NCBI RefSeq assembly: GCF_042651485.1
Contig: NZ_JBHSDH010000013.1
Span: 1 to 64,000 of the forward strand
Origin: Sphingorhabdus_B arenilitoris
GTDB lineage: Bacteria; Pseudomonadota; Alphaproteobacteria; Sphingomonadales; Sphingomonadaceae
Reading direction: 5' to 3'
DNA length: 64,000 bases
Shown here: in pieces, positions 51,357 through 58,164 of the stretch
Position numbering within the stretch: position 1 is the first letter of the stretch
How the letters are laid out: every line of letters begins with the position of its first letter
Program-made: the position numbers and the translations under genes
The notes under the pieces: model-generated
What the model saw: only the letters and a program-made list of their open reading frames with translations
Databases searched by the model: none
What the model was told of the DNA's origin: nothing

Positions 51357-52472
51357 ATGAGTGGGCATCATAATCGGACATTGGTCGCAACAATATCGCT
51401 AAGCGCGGCTGCCATGGCGGTTTCGGCCTGCATACCGCAAGGTTCGGGTGATTATCGCATAAACGGCACGGCAAGCTCTGGTGCGGCCGACATCCGCCCG
51501 ACCGAAAGCGCGCCGCAGCTGGTTCCCGAAAATGAAGTGATAAACACGACGCCGAGCTGGAGCCCGGCCATTGTTGAACGCAATTCGCGGCAGGTCGATG
51601 GCGGTAGCTATATGGTGCAACCCGGCGATACTTTGTCCAAAATTGTTTCGGAAACCGGGGCATCTTTGGCAGATATTGCGGCCGAAAATGGCCTTTCCCC
51701 GCCCTATATTTTGCGGGTAGGTCAGCGGCTCACCATCCCAACTGGCCTGTATCACAGCGTGAATGCGGGCGAAACCGGCATCGCCATTGCGCGGGCCTAT
51801 GGCGTCGCGTGGAGCGATATTGTAGCGGTCAATGGATTGGAAGCGCCCTATATTCTGGGTGTTGGGCAAAGGTTGAAATTGCCCGCTGGCGCCAGCGGCG
51901 GCGGTGAGGGCAGCTATGCCGTCAATAATGGCGATTTGTCCCCGGAGCAACGCGCCGCACGGTTCAGCTTAAATATTGACGATGTTGTTACCGGCAGCGA
52001 GCCTGCATTCGCGCAGACCAACGCGGGCCTACCGTCCAATCCGATTGTACGAACCAACTTTGCCGCAGCGGTTGACCGGCCTGCGGCCTTTGGCGGGCGA
52101 TTTGCTTGGCCGCTGTCGGGGGCAACCATTTCCAGCTTTGGCAGCAAAGGCGGGGGAAAGGTCAATGACGGTATCAATATTGCCGCTGAATTGGGCACCG
52201 CTGTGGGCGCATCGGGCGATGGTGTGGTTGTCTATAGCGGCAATGAAATTGGCGTTTTCGGCGGCCTAGTGCTGGTCGATCATGGCGGCGGATGGGTGAC
52301 CGCCTATGGCCATTTGGGCGAGCTGACCGTCGCGCGCGGGGACAAGGTAAAGGCTGGACAGAAATTGGGCAGCGTTGGGGAAACCGGCTATGTTGACCGG
52401 CCCCAGCTGCATTTTGAAATCCGCCGGGACCGCAAGCCGGTTGACCCTGTAACAATGTTGCCTGCACGATGA
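51357..52472 (+). CDS. nlpD: NlpD-like lipoprotein: two LysM domains and degenerate M23 domain
   Basis: 371 aa from ATG 51357. Lipobox AVSAC near residue 21-25. LysM 1 (YMVQPGDTLSKIVSETG…QRLTIP) and LysM 2 (YHSVNAGETGIAIARAYG…QRLKLP), then an M23/LytM domain (residues 240-365). The metal ligands of active M23 enzymes are changed: the HxxxD motif reads NDGIN and HLH reads QLH. It is therefore a predicted amidase activator rather than an enzyme, like E. coli NlpD, and would act on AmiC (31.5 kb). Coupled by ATGA to the potassium channel gene. Confidence 0.9.
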   Translation: MSGHHNRTLVATISLSAAAMAVSACIPQGSGDYRINGTASSGAADIRPTESAPQLVPENEVINTTPSWSPAIVERNSRQVDGGSYMVQPGDTLSKIVSETGASLADIAAENGLSPPYILRVGQRLTIPTGLYHSVNAGETGIAIARAYGVAWSDIVAVNGLEAPYILGVGQRLKLPAGASGGGEGSYAVNNGDLSPEQRAARFSLNIDDVVTGSEPAFAQTNAGLPSNPIVRTNFAAAVDRPAAFGGRFAWPLSGATISSFGSKGGGKVNDGINIAAELGTAVGASGDGVVVYSGNEIGVFGGLVLVDHGGGWVTAYGHLGELTVARGDKVKAGQKLGSVGETGYVDRPQLHFEIRRDRKPVDPVTMLPAR

Positions 52473-53500
52473 GCGGCAAGGCGCCTTTGGGTAATTACCG
52501 AACGCTAACCCGTAAATCGGGTTTGCCTTTGTGGGCCGATGTCATGGTGCGGGTTGGCTTTGTCCTTGGCCTTGTGGGAATGGCGATCGCCGTCCACTGG
52601 TTCGACCGAGAGGGGCTGAAAGACAATTACGACGGACATATCAGTTTTCTAGATATCGTCTATTTTACAATGATTTCCATCACAACCACTGGCTATGGCG
52701 ATATTGTTCCGGTTACCGAAACCGCCCGGATGTTTGATGCCTTGGTAGTTACGCCGATCCGCGTGTTTGTGGTGTTAATCTTCCTTGGCACGGCGTATAA
52801 TTTCGTGCTGCAAAAATCATGGAACAGGTGGCGTATGAAAATATTGCAACGCAATTTAACAGGCCATATCGTGGTGATCGGCTTTGGCGTTTCCGGATCC
52901 GAAGCTGTCAAAGAGCTTATTGGACGGGGACAAAATCCGCGGCAAATAGTGGTCATCGATAGCGGCGACGACAATTTGGAAAATGCCGAAAAATTGGGCT
53001 GCAATGTGTTGAATGCCGATGCCACCCGTGACCAAACATTGGTCAGCGTTAGGGTAAGGCAGGCAAAAAGCGTGATCGTTTCGGCAGGGCGCGATGACAC
53101 GTCGATCCTGATTGTTCTCACGGTCCGGCATCTGGCCCCCAATGTGCCGATCAGCGTGGTTGTCCGCGCATCGGATAATGAGTTACTCGCCCGTCAGGCC
53201 GGGGCCAATAATGTTATCAATCCGGTCAATTTTGCAGGCTTCCTCCTCGCTGGTACCTGCCATGGCGAACATATTTCCGAATATATGAGCGACCTGGCCA
53301 CCGTGAAGGGGCGCGTTATGTTGCGCGAACGAGTGGTCAGCAAAGACGAAATTGGCAAGCCTTTGCGCGGGCGCGAAAATGCAGTTGGGCTGCGCGTATA
53401 CAGGGGCGAGAAGGCCTATGGATTTTGGGAGCCGGAAGCGGGCAGCCTGCAAGCAGGTGATACGATCGTTGAGATTATTCCTAACGTGGATACGCTTTGA
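52469..53500 (+). CDS. TrkA-N (RCK) potassium channel
   Basis: 343 aa. Two membrane helices (residues 25-43 and 92-112) enclose a pore with selectivity filter TTTGYGD at 72-78. A Rossmann RCK domain follows (GHIVVIGFGVSGSEAVKEL, with Asp/Asn nucleotide site VVIDSGDDNLENA) and a TrkA-C type end. Predicted ligand-gated K+ channel in the inner membrane. Start overlaps the nlpD-like stop (ATGA), end overlaps the lipid kinase start (TTGA), so three genes in a row are coupled. Confidence 0.93.
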   Translation: MSGKAPLGNYRTLTRKSGLPLWADVMVRVGFVLGLVGMAIAVHWFDREGLKDNYDGHISFLDIVYFTMISITTTGYGDIVPVTETARMFDALVVTPIRVFVVLIFLGTAYNFVLQKSWNRWRMKILQRNLTGHIVVIGFGVSGSEAVKELIGRGQNPRQIVVIDSGDDNLENAEKLGCNVLNADATRDQTLVSVRVRQAKSVIVSAGRDDTSILIVLTVRHLAPNVPISVVVRASDNELLARQAGANNVINPVNFAGFLLAGTCHGEHISEYMSDLATVKGRVMLRERVVSKDEIGKPLRGRENAVGLRVYRGEKAYGFWEPEAGSLQAGDTIVEIIPNVDTL

Positions 53501-54360
53501 ACCGGCCATTCATTGCAATAGCGTATAATCCCAAATCGGGCAGCTTTCGTCTGGACCGTTTGGAACAGCTGGCATCAGCCTACGATGCCGCAGGTTATGA
53601 TAGCTTGTTAATCGACAGCTATGCGCCGGATTTTTTAGCACAGGTTAGCGGTGCAGCGCAGCTCTGCGTATCGGGCGGTGACGGCACGCTGCGCGATGTG
53701 ATCGCCCGGCTAAACGGCGCAGAAACCATACCGCCGATCAGCATGTTTCCCGGCGGCACCATCAACCTTGTTGCCCGGGAGGCTGGTTATCCGGCTGATA
53801 TTCCTGCCTTTGTTGCGCGGACAACGGGCCCGCATGCCGGCGAATTGCGCGTGCACCATCATGGTGTTGCCGGGAATGCGTCGATGCTGGTTTGCTTGTC
53901 CGCTGGCCCAGAAAGCTGGGCAGTTCATTTGGTTTCCGAAGATTTGAAGAAACGAATTGGACGTTTCGCTTATGCTGCGGCCTTTGCTAAACTGCTCTGG
54001 CGCTGGCCTCGTGTGGCGATTCAGGTGCGGACCGATGAGGCCGAATATCGCTGCGAAGCTGTCTTTGTTCTCAAGGGGCGCTATTTCGCTGGTCCTTGGA
54101 TGATCGATCCGGCTGCCGACATGATGAATGATCATTTTAATCTGCTGTTATTGCCAGTGGCGCGGCGACGCGACTATCTGCGGCTAATACTCGCGACAAT
54201 TATCCACCCGGCATTGGGTAGCAAAAAATGGCTGCGGCTCCCGTCCCGGACCGTGGATATTGAAGGGCCGGAGCGGGTTCCGGTGCAAGTGGACGGTGAT
54301 ATTGCCTGCCACTTACCGGTTCAAGTTCGGATGGCGGAAAACAACATCATATTCGTGTAA
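53497..54360 (+). CDS. Diacylglycerol kinase-family lipid kinase
   Basis: 287 aa from TTG 53497, overlapping the channel stop. DAGK_cat domain: NPKSGSFRL at the N-terminus, SGGDGTLRDVIARLN (ATP-binding GGDGT), and a FPGGTINLVAREAGYP loop where the family usually has PLGTxNDFA. Similar proteins phosphorylate diacylglycerol or other lipids at the membrane. Substrate uncertain: the usual Asn-Asp of the loop is Asn-Leu here. Last gene of the serS-surE-nlpD-channel-kinase run. Confidence 0.84.
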   Translation: MNRPFIAIAYNPKSGSFRLDRLEQLASAYDAAGYDSLLIDSYAPDFLAQVSGAAQLCVSGGDGTLRDVIARLNGAETIPPISMFPGGTINLVAREAGYPADIPAFVARTTGPHAGELRVHHHGVAGNASMLVCLSAGPESWAVHLVSEDLKKRIGRFAYAAAFAKLLWRWPRVAIQVRTDEAEYRCEAVFVLKGRYFAGPWMIDPAADMMNDHFNLLLLPVARRRDYLRLILATIIHPALGSKKWLRLPSRTVDIEGPERVPVQVDGDIACHLPVQVRMAENNIIFV

Positions 54361-54377
54361 GTGTCTGAGCCCCGCAC

Positions 54378-54782
54378 CTATGCGCCTAGCAATATGAATA
54401 CCCCGCCCATCACGGCGTAAAAGGTGATCCAATATCCAGCGTCGATGAAAAATAGCCGGCCCGATTTATGTGAAAACAGATAATTGCTTCCGATCGCAGG
54501 CATAATGAAGCCCAATGCGATACCGACCGACATCATCATGATGATATGCGCTTCGCTAACTCCCGTTCGGGCAAGCAGATGGCCCAGCATGACAGCGGAA
54601 AGCAGGCTGAAAGCAAAGGTAAGCCCGTAAATTTTAACAGCGTTACCCTTGGCCAAGTTTTCTTCGGTAAAGCCATGTTCTTTCATCCATGCTTTACCAA
54701 ATATCGGCCCATACCATAATCCGCCCACCATAAACGCAGATACCGCAGCGGCAAAGACCGCCAATAGATTGATATTTCCCAT
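54378..54782 (-). CDS. DUF1761 membrane protein
   Basis: 134 aa from ATG 54782 with AAAGGGAC upstream; the frame reading to 54896 lacks a signal and overlaps the rimO 5' end. Four hydrophobic helices in the DUF1761 pattern (FMVGGLWYGPIFGKAWMKEHGFTEENL; IGFIMPAIGSNYLFSHKSGRLFFIDAGYW). Unknown function. Convergent with the lipid kinase and divergent from rimO. Confidence 0.83.
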   Translation of the reverse strand: MGNINLLAVFAAAVSAFMVGGLWYGPIFGKAWMKEHGFTEENLAKGNAVKIYGLTFAFSLLSAVMLGHLLARTGVSEAHIIMMMSVGIALGFIMPAIGSNYLFSHKSGRLFFIDAGYWITFYAVMGGVFILLGA

Positions 54783-54903
54783 AAAGTCCCTTTCTTGTTG
54801 GTCCCACGCCTGCCCCGCAATCTGTTGCAAAAGGCTGTGCGATACTTGCTCGTAAATACCATTGATGACAAGCGGCATGAAAGCGCCTATGCGCAAGCCC
54901 GTT

Positions 54904-56283
54904 ATGGCTACTAAAATTCAACAGGCGCCCAAAGTGGGCATGGTTTCTCTCGGCTGTCCCAAAGCGCTGGTCGACAGCGAGCGGATCCTTACCAAATTGC
55001 GCGCCGATGGCTATGATATGTCGCCTGATTATGCAGGGGCAGACGTTGTGCTCGTCAACACTTGCGGCTTTTTGGATTCGGCGAAAGAAGAGAGCTTAGA
55101 GGCGATTGGCGAAGCGATTGCCGAAAATGGCCGGGTGATCGTCACCGGGTGCATGGGCAATGAGGCGGAGCTGATTATGAACCGCTTTCCTCAGGTGTTG
55201 GCGGTTACTGGCGCGCATCAATATGAAGATGTCGTGGGCGCGGTGCATAAAGCCGCTCCTCCTGCTCGCGGGGCATTTGTGGATTTGGTGCCCAATTTGG
55301 ACGCGATTGGCGGATTAAAGCTAACCCCGCGCCATTATAGCTATTTGAAAATTTCCGAGGGATGCAACCATAGCTGTTCTTTTTGTATCATTCCCGATTT
55401 GCGCGGCAAGCTGGTCAGCCGCCGGATTGACGCGGTGCTGCGCGAGGCGGAAAAGCTGCTTGCTGCTGGGACAAAGGAGCTGCTGGTTATTTCGCAGGAT
55501 ACATCGGCCTATGGCGTCGATACACGGCATGAAGCGAAAATGTGGAAGGACCGGGAGGTCCGCGCCCATATGACCGATCTGGCGCGCGAGCTGGGACAGC
55601 TTAAAACCACGGATGGCCATGCGCCGTGGACAAGGCTGCATTATGTTTATCCCTATCCCCATGTAGACGCCGTGATACCGCTGATGGCTGAGGGGCTTTT
55701 GACGCCTTATCTCGACATTCCGTTCCAGCATGCAGCGCCATCGGTGCTGAAACGCATGAAGCGCCCGGCAAATGAGGCCAAGGTTTTGGAGCGGTTGCAA
55801 AATTGGCGCAGCATTTGTCCTGAAATCGCTGTACGTTCGAGCTTCGTTGTTGGGTTTCCCGGTGAAAGTGAGGCAGATTTTGAATATCTGCTCGGTTGGC
55901 TGGAAGAGGCGCAGTTGGACCGGGTGGGGGCGTTCCGATTTGAGCCCGTTGAAGGCGCGCAGGCCAATGCGCTTGACGGTGCAGTTCCAGAAGAGGTCAA
56001 GGAGGAGCGCTATCAACGGATCATGGCAAAAACCGCCGCGATCAGCGCCGCGAAATTACAGGCGAAAATTGGCCGCATCTTGCCTGTGATTATTGATGAA
56101 GTAGGCGAAGCGGATGAAGATGGCAGCATCGGCGCCACTGGCCGGTCACAGGCCGATGCTCCGGAAATTGACGGAAATGTATTCCTGCGTGATGTGGCTG
56201 CTGACTTGCGGCCGGGTGATATTGTCAATGTTGCCATAGAGGATGCAGACGAGCATGATTTGTTTGGCGTGGTGGAAAGATAA
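54904..56283 (+). CDS. rimO: Ribosomal protein S12 methylthiotransferase RimO
   Basis: 459 aa from ATG 54904 (MATKIQQAPKVGMVSLGCPKALVDSE); upstream in-frame ATGs at 54862, 54877 and 54889 are possible. Adds a methylthio group to Asp of ribosomal protein S12 (Asp89 in E. coli) using two Fe-S clusters. UPF0004 domain with cysteines in SLGCPKALVDSE, VNTCGFLDSA and TGCMGNEA; radical-SAM CxxxCxxC in CNHSCSFCIIP; TRAM domain at the C-terminus (…NVAIEDADEHDLFGVV). Confidence 0.96.
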   Translation: MATKIQQAPKVGMVSLGCPKALVDSERILTKLRADGYDMSPDYAGADVVLVNTCGFLDSAKEESLEAIGEAIAENGRVIVTGCMGNEAELIMNRFPQVLAVTGAHQYEDVVGAVHKAAPPARGAFVDLVPNLDAIGGLKLTPRHYSYLKISEGCNHSCSFCIIPDLRGKLVSRRIDAVLREAEKLLAAGTKELLVISQDTSAYGVDTRHEAKMWKDREVRAHMTDLARELGQLKTTDGHAPWTRLHYVYPYPHVDAVIPLMAEGLLTPYLDIPFQHAAPSVLKRMKRPANEAKVLERLQNWRSICPEIAVRSSFVVGFPGESEADFEYLLGWLEEAQLDRVGAFRFEPVEGAQANALDGAVPEEVKEERYQRIMAKTAAISAAKLQAKIGRILPVIIDEVGEADEDGSIGATGRSQADAPEIDGNVFLRDVAADLRPGDIVNVAIEDADEHDLFGVVER

Positions 56284-56315
56284 CAGAGCCGGCGTTTTAA
56301 AGGCGCGGCCTTGCG

Positions 56316-56615
56316 CTATTCCACGCGGTAGAAATCCAGTTTGATTTCCGTGTCCCAGTTCAGCTCCAGATGGTGCGGTCTGATCGGCGGGATGATGATA
56401 TGCTCGCCTGCGCTGAGCAAAGTTTCGGTGTCCCTAGTTTCATTATCGCTGTCATCCCAGATGAACAATATTTGCCCATCCAGAACTTGCAGTTTCACCC
56501 AGCAGCCTTCTTTGACATTATGCCGTTTCTGCAGGCCGGTCGGTACTTGATCGGCCTTCCACGGGCCAAGCTCGCGGTAACAAATCGCACCTGCTGGGAT
56601 TTCCGCGTCTGGCAT
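56316..56615 (-). CDS. DUF1971/YeaR-type cupin-like protein
   Basis: 99 aa from ATG 56615, with GAAGGA upstream. Small beta-barrel protein (CYRELGPWKADQVPTGLQKRHNVKEGCWVKLQVLDGQILF…IIPPIRPHHLEL) of the YeaR family, which in E. coli belongs to the NsrR- and nitrate-controlled set. The conserved HN, EG, and PxxPHHLE elements are kept. Third gene of the putative nitric-oxide operon, 11 bp after the membrane protein. Molecular function is unknown. Confidence 0.88.
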   Translation of the reverse strand: MPDAEIPAGAICYRELGPWKADQVPTGLQKRHNVKEGCWVKLQVLDGQILFIWDDSDNETRDTETLLSAGEHIIIPPIRPHHLELNWDTEIKLDFYRVE

Positions 56616-56626
56616 TATGTGTTCCT

Positions 56627-57064
56627 TCAAAATAGTAGTGCACGGAACGCAACCATCGCGACACCAAATAAGGCGAGGCAAAACGGAATTGTTAGTATTT
56701 GGGCAGCAACCGCGCCGTAAGACATAGAGCCAGTATTGGTTTGCAAAGGACCAATGCCTTTTTGAAACAGGCCGGGCCGTTCGGGTGCGTTCATGTTGAA
56801 TAGTAAGCTTGCGGTACCAAAATACATCACGACGTATCCGATGCTTATTGTCAGCATGAAAATCGCTCCAGCGCTATGGCCTGTTGCAAATCCCAGGCCA
56901 GCAAAGAAAACCGCATAAGAAGCGAACATGGCTTTCCAGATCGCAGACGGTATTTCCAAGCCGCTATGCTCTGGCTGCGGTTTTGTAACTGGAAGTTCGA
57001 TTGTCTCGGCTGGTGCAAAGTCGGCATATTCTGTGACAGACGCAATGTTCATTTGATGAAGCAT
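56627..57064 (-). CDS. Unrecognised membrane protein in NO-response operon
   Basis: 145 aa, ATG 57064 with GGAAGGGA seven bases upstream. Residues 1-40 are soluble and proline-rich; three to four hydrophobic helices follow (IWKAMFASYAVFFAGLGFATG, AGAIFMLTISIGYVVMYFGTASLL, SYGAVAAQILTIPFCLALFGVAMVAFRALLF). A conserved-looking FNMNAPERPGLFQKGIGPLQTNTGSM loop faces one side. No family recognised. Sandwiched between truncated haemoglobin (4 bp) and DUF1971 (11 bp), so it is probably induced by nitric oxide. Confidence 0.78.
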   Translation of the reverse strand: MLHQMNIASVTEYADFAPAETIELPVTKPQPEHSGLEIPSAIWKAMFASYAVFFAGLGFATGHSAGAIFMLTISIGYVVMYFGTASLLFNMNAPERPGLFQKGIGPLQTNTGSMSYGAVAAQILTIPFCLALFGVAMVAFRALLF

Positions 57065-57068
57065 GATA

Positions 57069-57521
57069 TTATCCCTTCCTTTGTTTGTTTGGTAATTTGC
57101 CGTCGCGGTGGATGCGGATGCCGGTCAGCAAGCTGTCGGCGATCATGTCGGCGCGGGCGTGAATGGTTTTGGTTGCCGCGTCATTGATTTCAATTTCCTC
57201 TAATGTGGCGCGGAACAATTTGAGCCAATGTTCAAACTCAGCCTCTTCGATGCCGGGAATGGCGACATGCTTCATCATCGGGTTCCCCGAAAAACCGCCG
57301 CTTTTATAAAGGATGGAACTCCAGAAGGCCTTCATTTTGTGCAGATGCGTAGGCCAATCGTCGATACGAGTTTGAAATATTGGGCCCAAAAGCGTGTCTT
57401 CACGCACACGGGCATAAAAACGTTCGACCATGTTGGAGATGAAACTGGGGTCAATACCGATGGCTTCGGCCTTTATGGTTTTATCTTCCCGAGCAGCAAT
57501 TGTTTTTGGATGTGGTTCCAT
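57069..57521 (-). CDS. Group III truncated haemoglobin
   Basis: 150 aa. Compact globin with THLHKMKAFWSSILYKSGGFSGNPMMKHVAIPGI, containing the proximal His in KHVAIPG and the family's distal His in LHKMKAFW. Group III globins bind O2/NO and may detoxify NO. First gene of trHb-membrane protein-DUF1971. Its promoter overlaps an NsrR operator. ATG 57521 lies about 15 bases downstream of the operator. Confidence 0.9.
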   Translation of the reverse strand: MEPHPKTIAAREDKTIKAEAIGIDPSFISNMVERFYARVREDTLLGPIFQTRIDDWPTHLHKMKAFWSSILYKSGGFSGNPMMKHVAIPGIEEAEFEHWLKLFRATLEEIEINDAATKTIHARADMIADSLLTGIRIHRDGKLPNKQRKG

Positions 57522-57535
57522 CGTGACGACTCAAT

Positions 57536-57558
57536 AAGTGGTATTTGAAATACATCTT
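57536..57558. promoter_or_regulatory. NsrR operator 1 (11-1-11 inverted repeat)
   Basis: Arms AAGTGGTATTT and AAATACATCTT around a central G. Reverse-complementing the second arm gives AAGATGTATTT, 9 of 11 matching the first arm. AAGATG-N2-TTT-type arms with one-base spacing are the published NsrR pattern of E. coli. It covers the -10 hexamer of the haemoglobin gene. Confidence 0.85.
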
Positions 57559-57582
57559 ATGAATGCTTGCCGATTAAAGCAA
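57554..57582 (-). promoter_or_regulatory. Predicted promoter of the haemoglobin operon
   Basis: On the minus strand TTGCTT (57582-57577) and TAAGAT (57559-57554) are spaced by 17 bases. TAAGAT lies in one arm of operator 1, and TTGCTT lies in operator 2, so NsrR binding would block RNA polymerase. Confidence 0.65.
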
Positions 57583-57599
57583 CATATAATATACCACTT
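57577..57599. promoter_or_regulatory. NsrR operator 2 (weaker), over nsrR -10
   Basis: Arms AAGCAACATAT and ATATACCACTT around one base; the second arm reverse-complements to AAGTGGTATAT, 7 of 11 matching. It contains TATAAT (57585-57590), a good -10 for nsrR, twelve bases before its ATG. Its centre is 41 bp from that of operator 1, about four helical turns. Would explain NsrR autoregulation. Confidence 0.6.
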
Positions 57600-57601
57600 T
57601 T

Positions 57602-58036
57602 ATGAGATTAAGCTTACACACAGATTATTCGCTAAGAATGCTGATGTTTTTGGCGCAGCATGGCGAGATGGCGTCGATAGACCAGATCGCGGCGGCTTAC
57701 GGGATTTCGCGCAATCATTTGATGAAGGTTGCGGCGCGATTGGCTGAACTTGGCTATATTGAGCCAAAGCGCGGACGCGGTGGCGGCATTATGCTTGCGA
57801 TGGTGCCGGATGAGATCAATGTCGGTGCCGTAGTGCGATCAGTGGAGAATATATCCGGTTTTGTGGAATGTTTTGATGCTGAAAATAACAGCTGCATCAT
57901 TGCCGGAGGATGCGGTTTACAAGGCGCGCTGTCGGCGGCGCTAAGGGATTTTTTGCGACGGCTCGACGGTTATACACTGTCCGATATAGTTCCGGACAGG
58001 AATAGATTTGCAAAGCTATTGGCTGCCGCAGTTTGA
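57602..58036 (+). CDS. nsrR: NsrR nitric-oxide-sensing repressor (Rrf2 family)
   Basis: 144 aa. Rrf2-type winged helix (LHTDYSLRMLMFLAQHGEMASIDQIAAAYGISRNHLMKVAARLAELGYIEPKRGRGGGIML) with three cluster cysteines at 90, 98 and 104 (ECFDAENNSCIIAGGC) and Asp8, the fourth-ligand residue in characterised NsrR. The [4Fe-4S] cluster is destroyed by NO, releasing repression. Divergent from the haemoglobin operon, with two predicted operators in the gap. Confidence 0.93.
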   Translation: MRLSLHTDYSLRMLMFLAQHGEMASIDQIAAAYGISRNHLMKVAARLAELGYIEPKRGRGGGIMLAMVPDEINVGAVVRSVENISGFVECFDAENNSCIIAGGCGLQGALSAALRDFLRRLDGYTLSDIVPDRNRFAKLLAAAV

Positions 58037-58115
58037 TCAAGGCGATGGGCACCATGTTTGCAATTGTAAGGGACCTCGGGCTTTTATCCGTTGCAATCTG
58101 CAACCATATGGATAA

Positions 58116-58133
58116 GCTAATCGCTCGATTAAA
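58116..58133. promoter_or_regulatory. Operator-like palindrome before EthA-type monooxygenase
   Basis: Read on the minus strand, 58133-58118 is TTTAATCGAGCGATTA, identical over 16 bases to the palindrome at 33218-33233, with the last two bases of the 18 differing. It lies about 31 bases before the start codon, and the inner arms TAATCG/CGATTA are perfect around a two-base centre. Confidence 0.65.
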
Positions 58134-58164
58134 CGTATGAGAGAGATGCATCGGGAGAGTGAGC

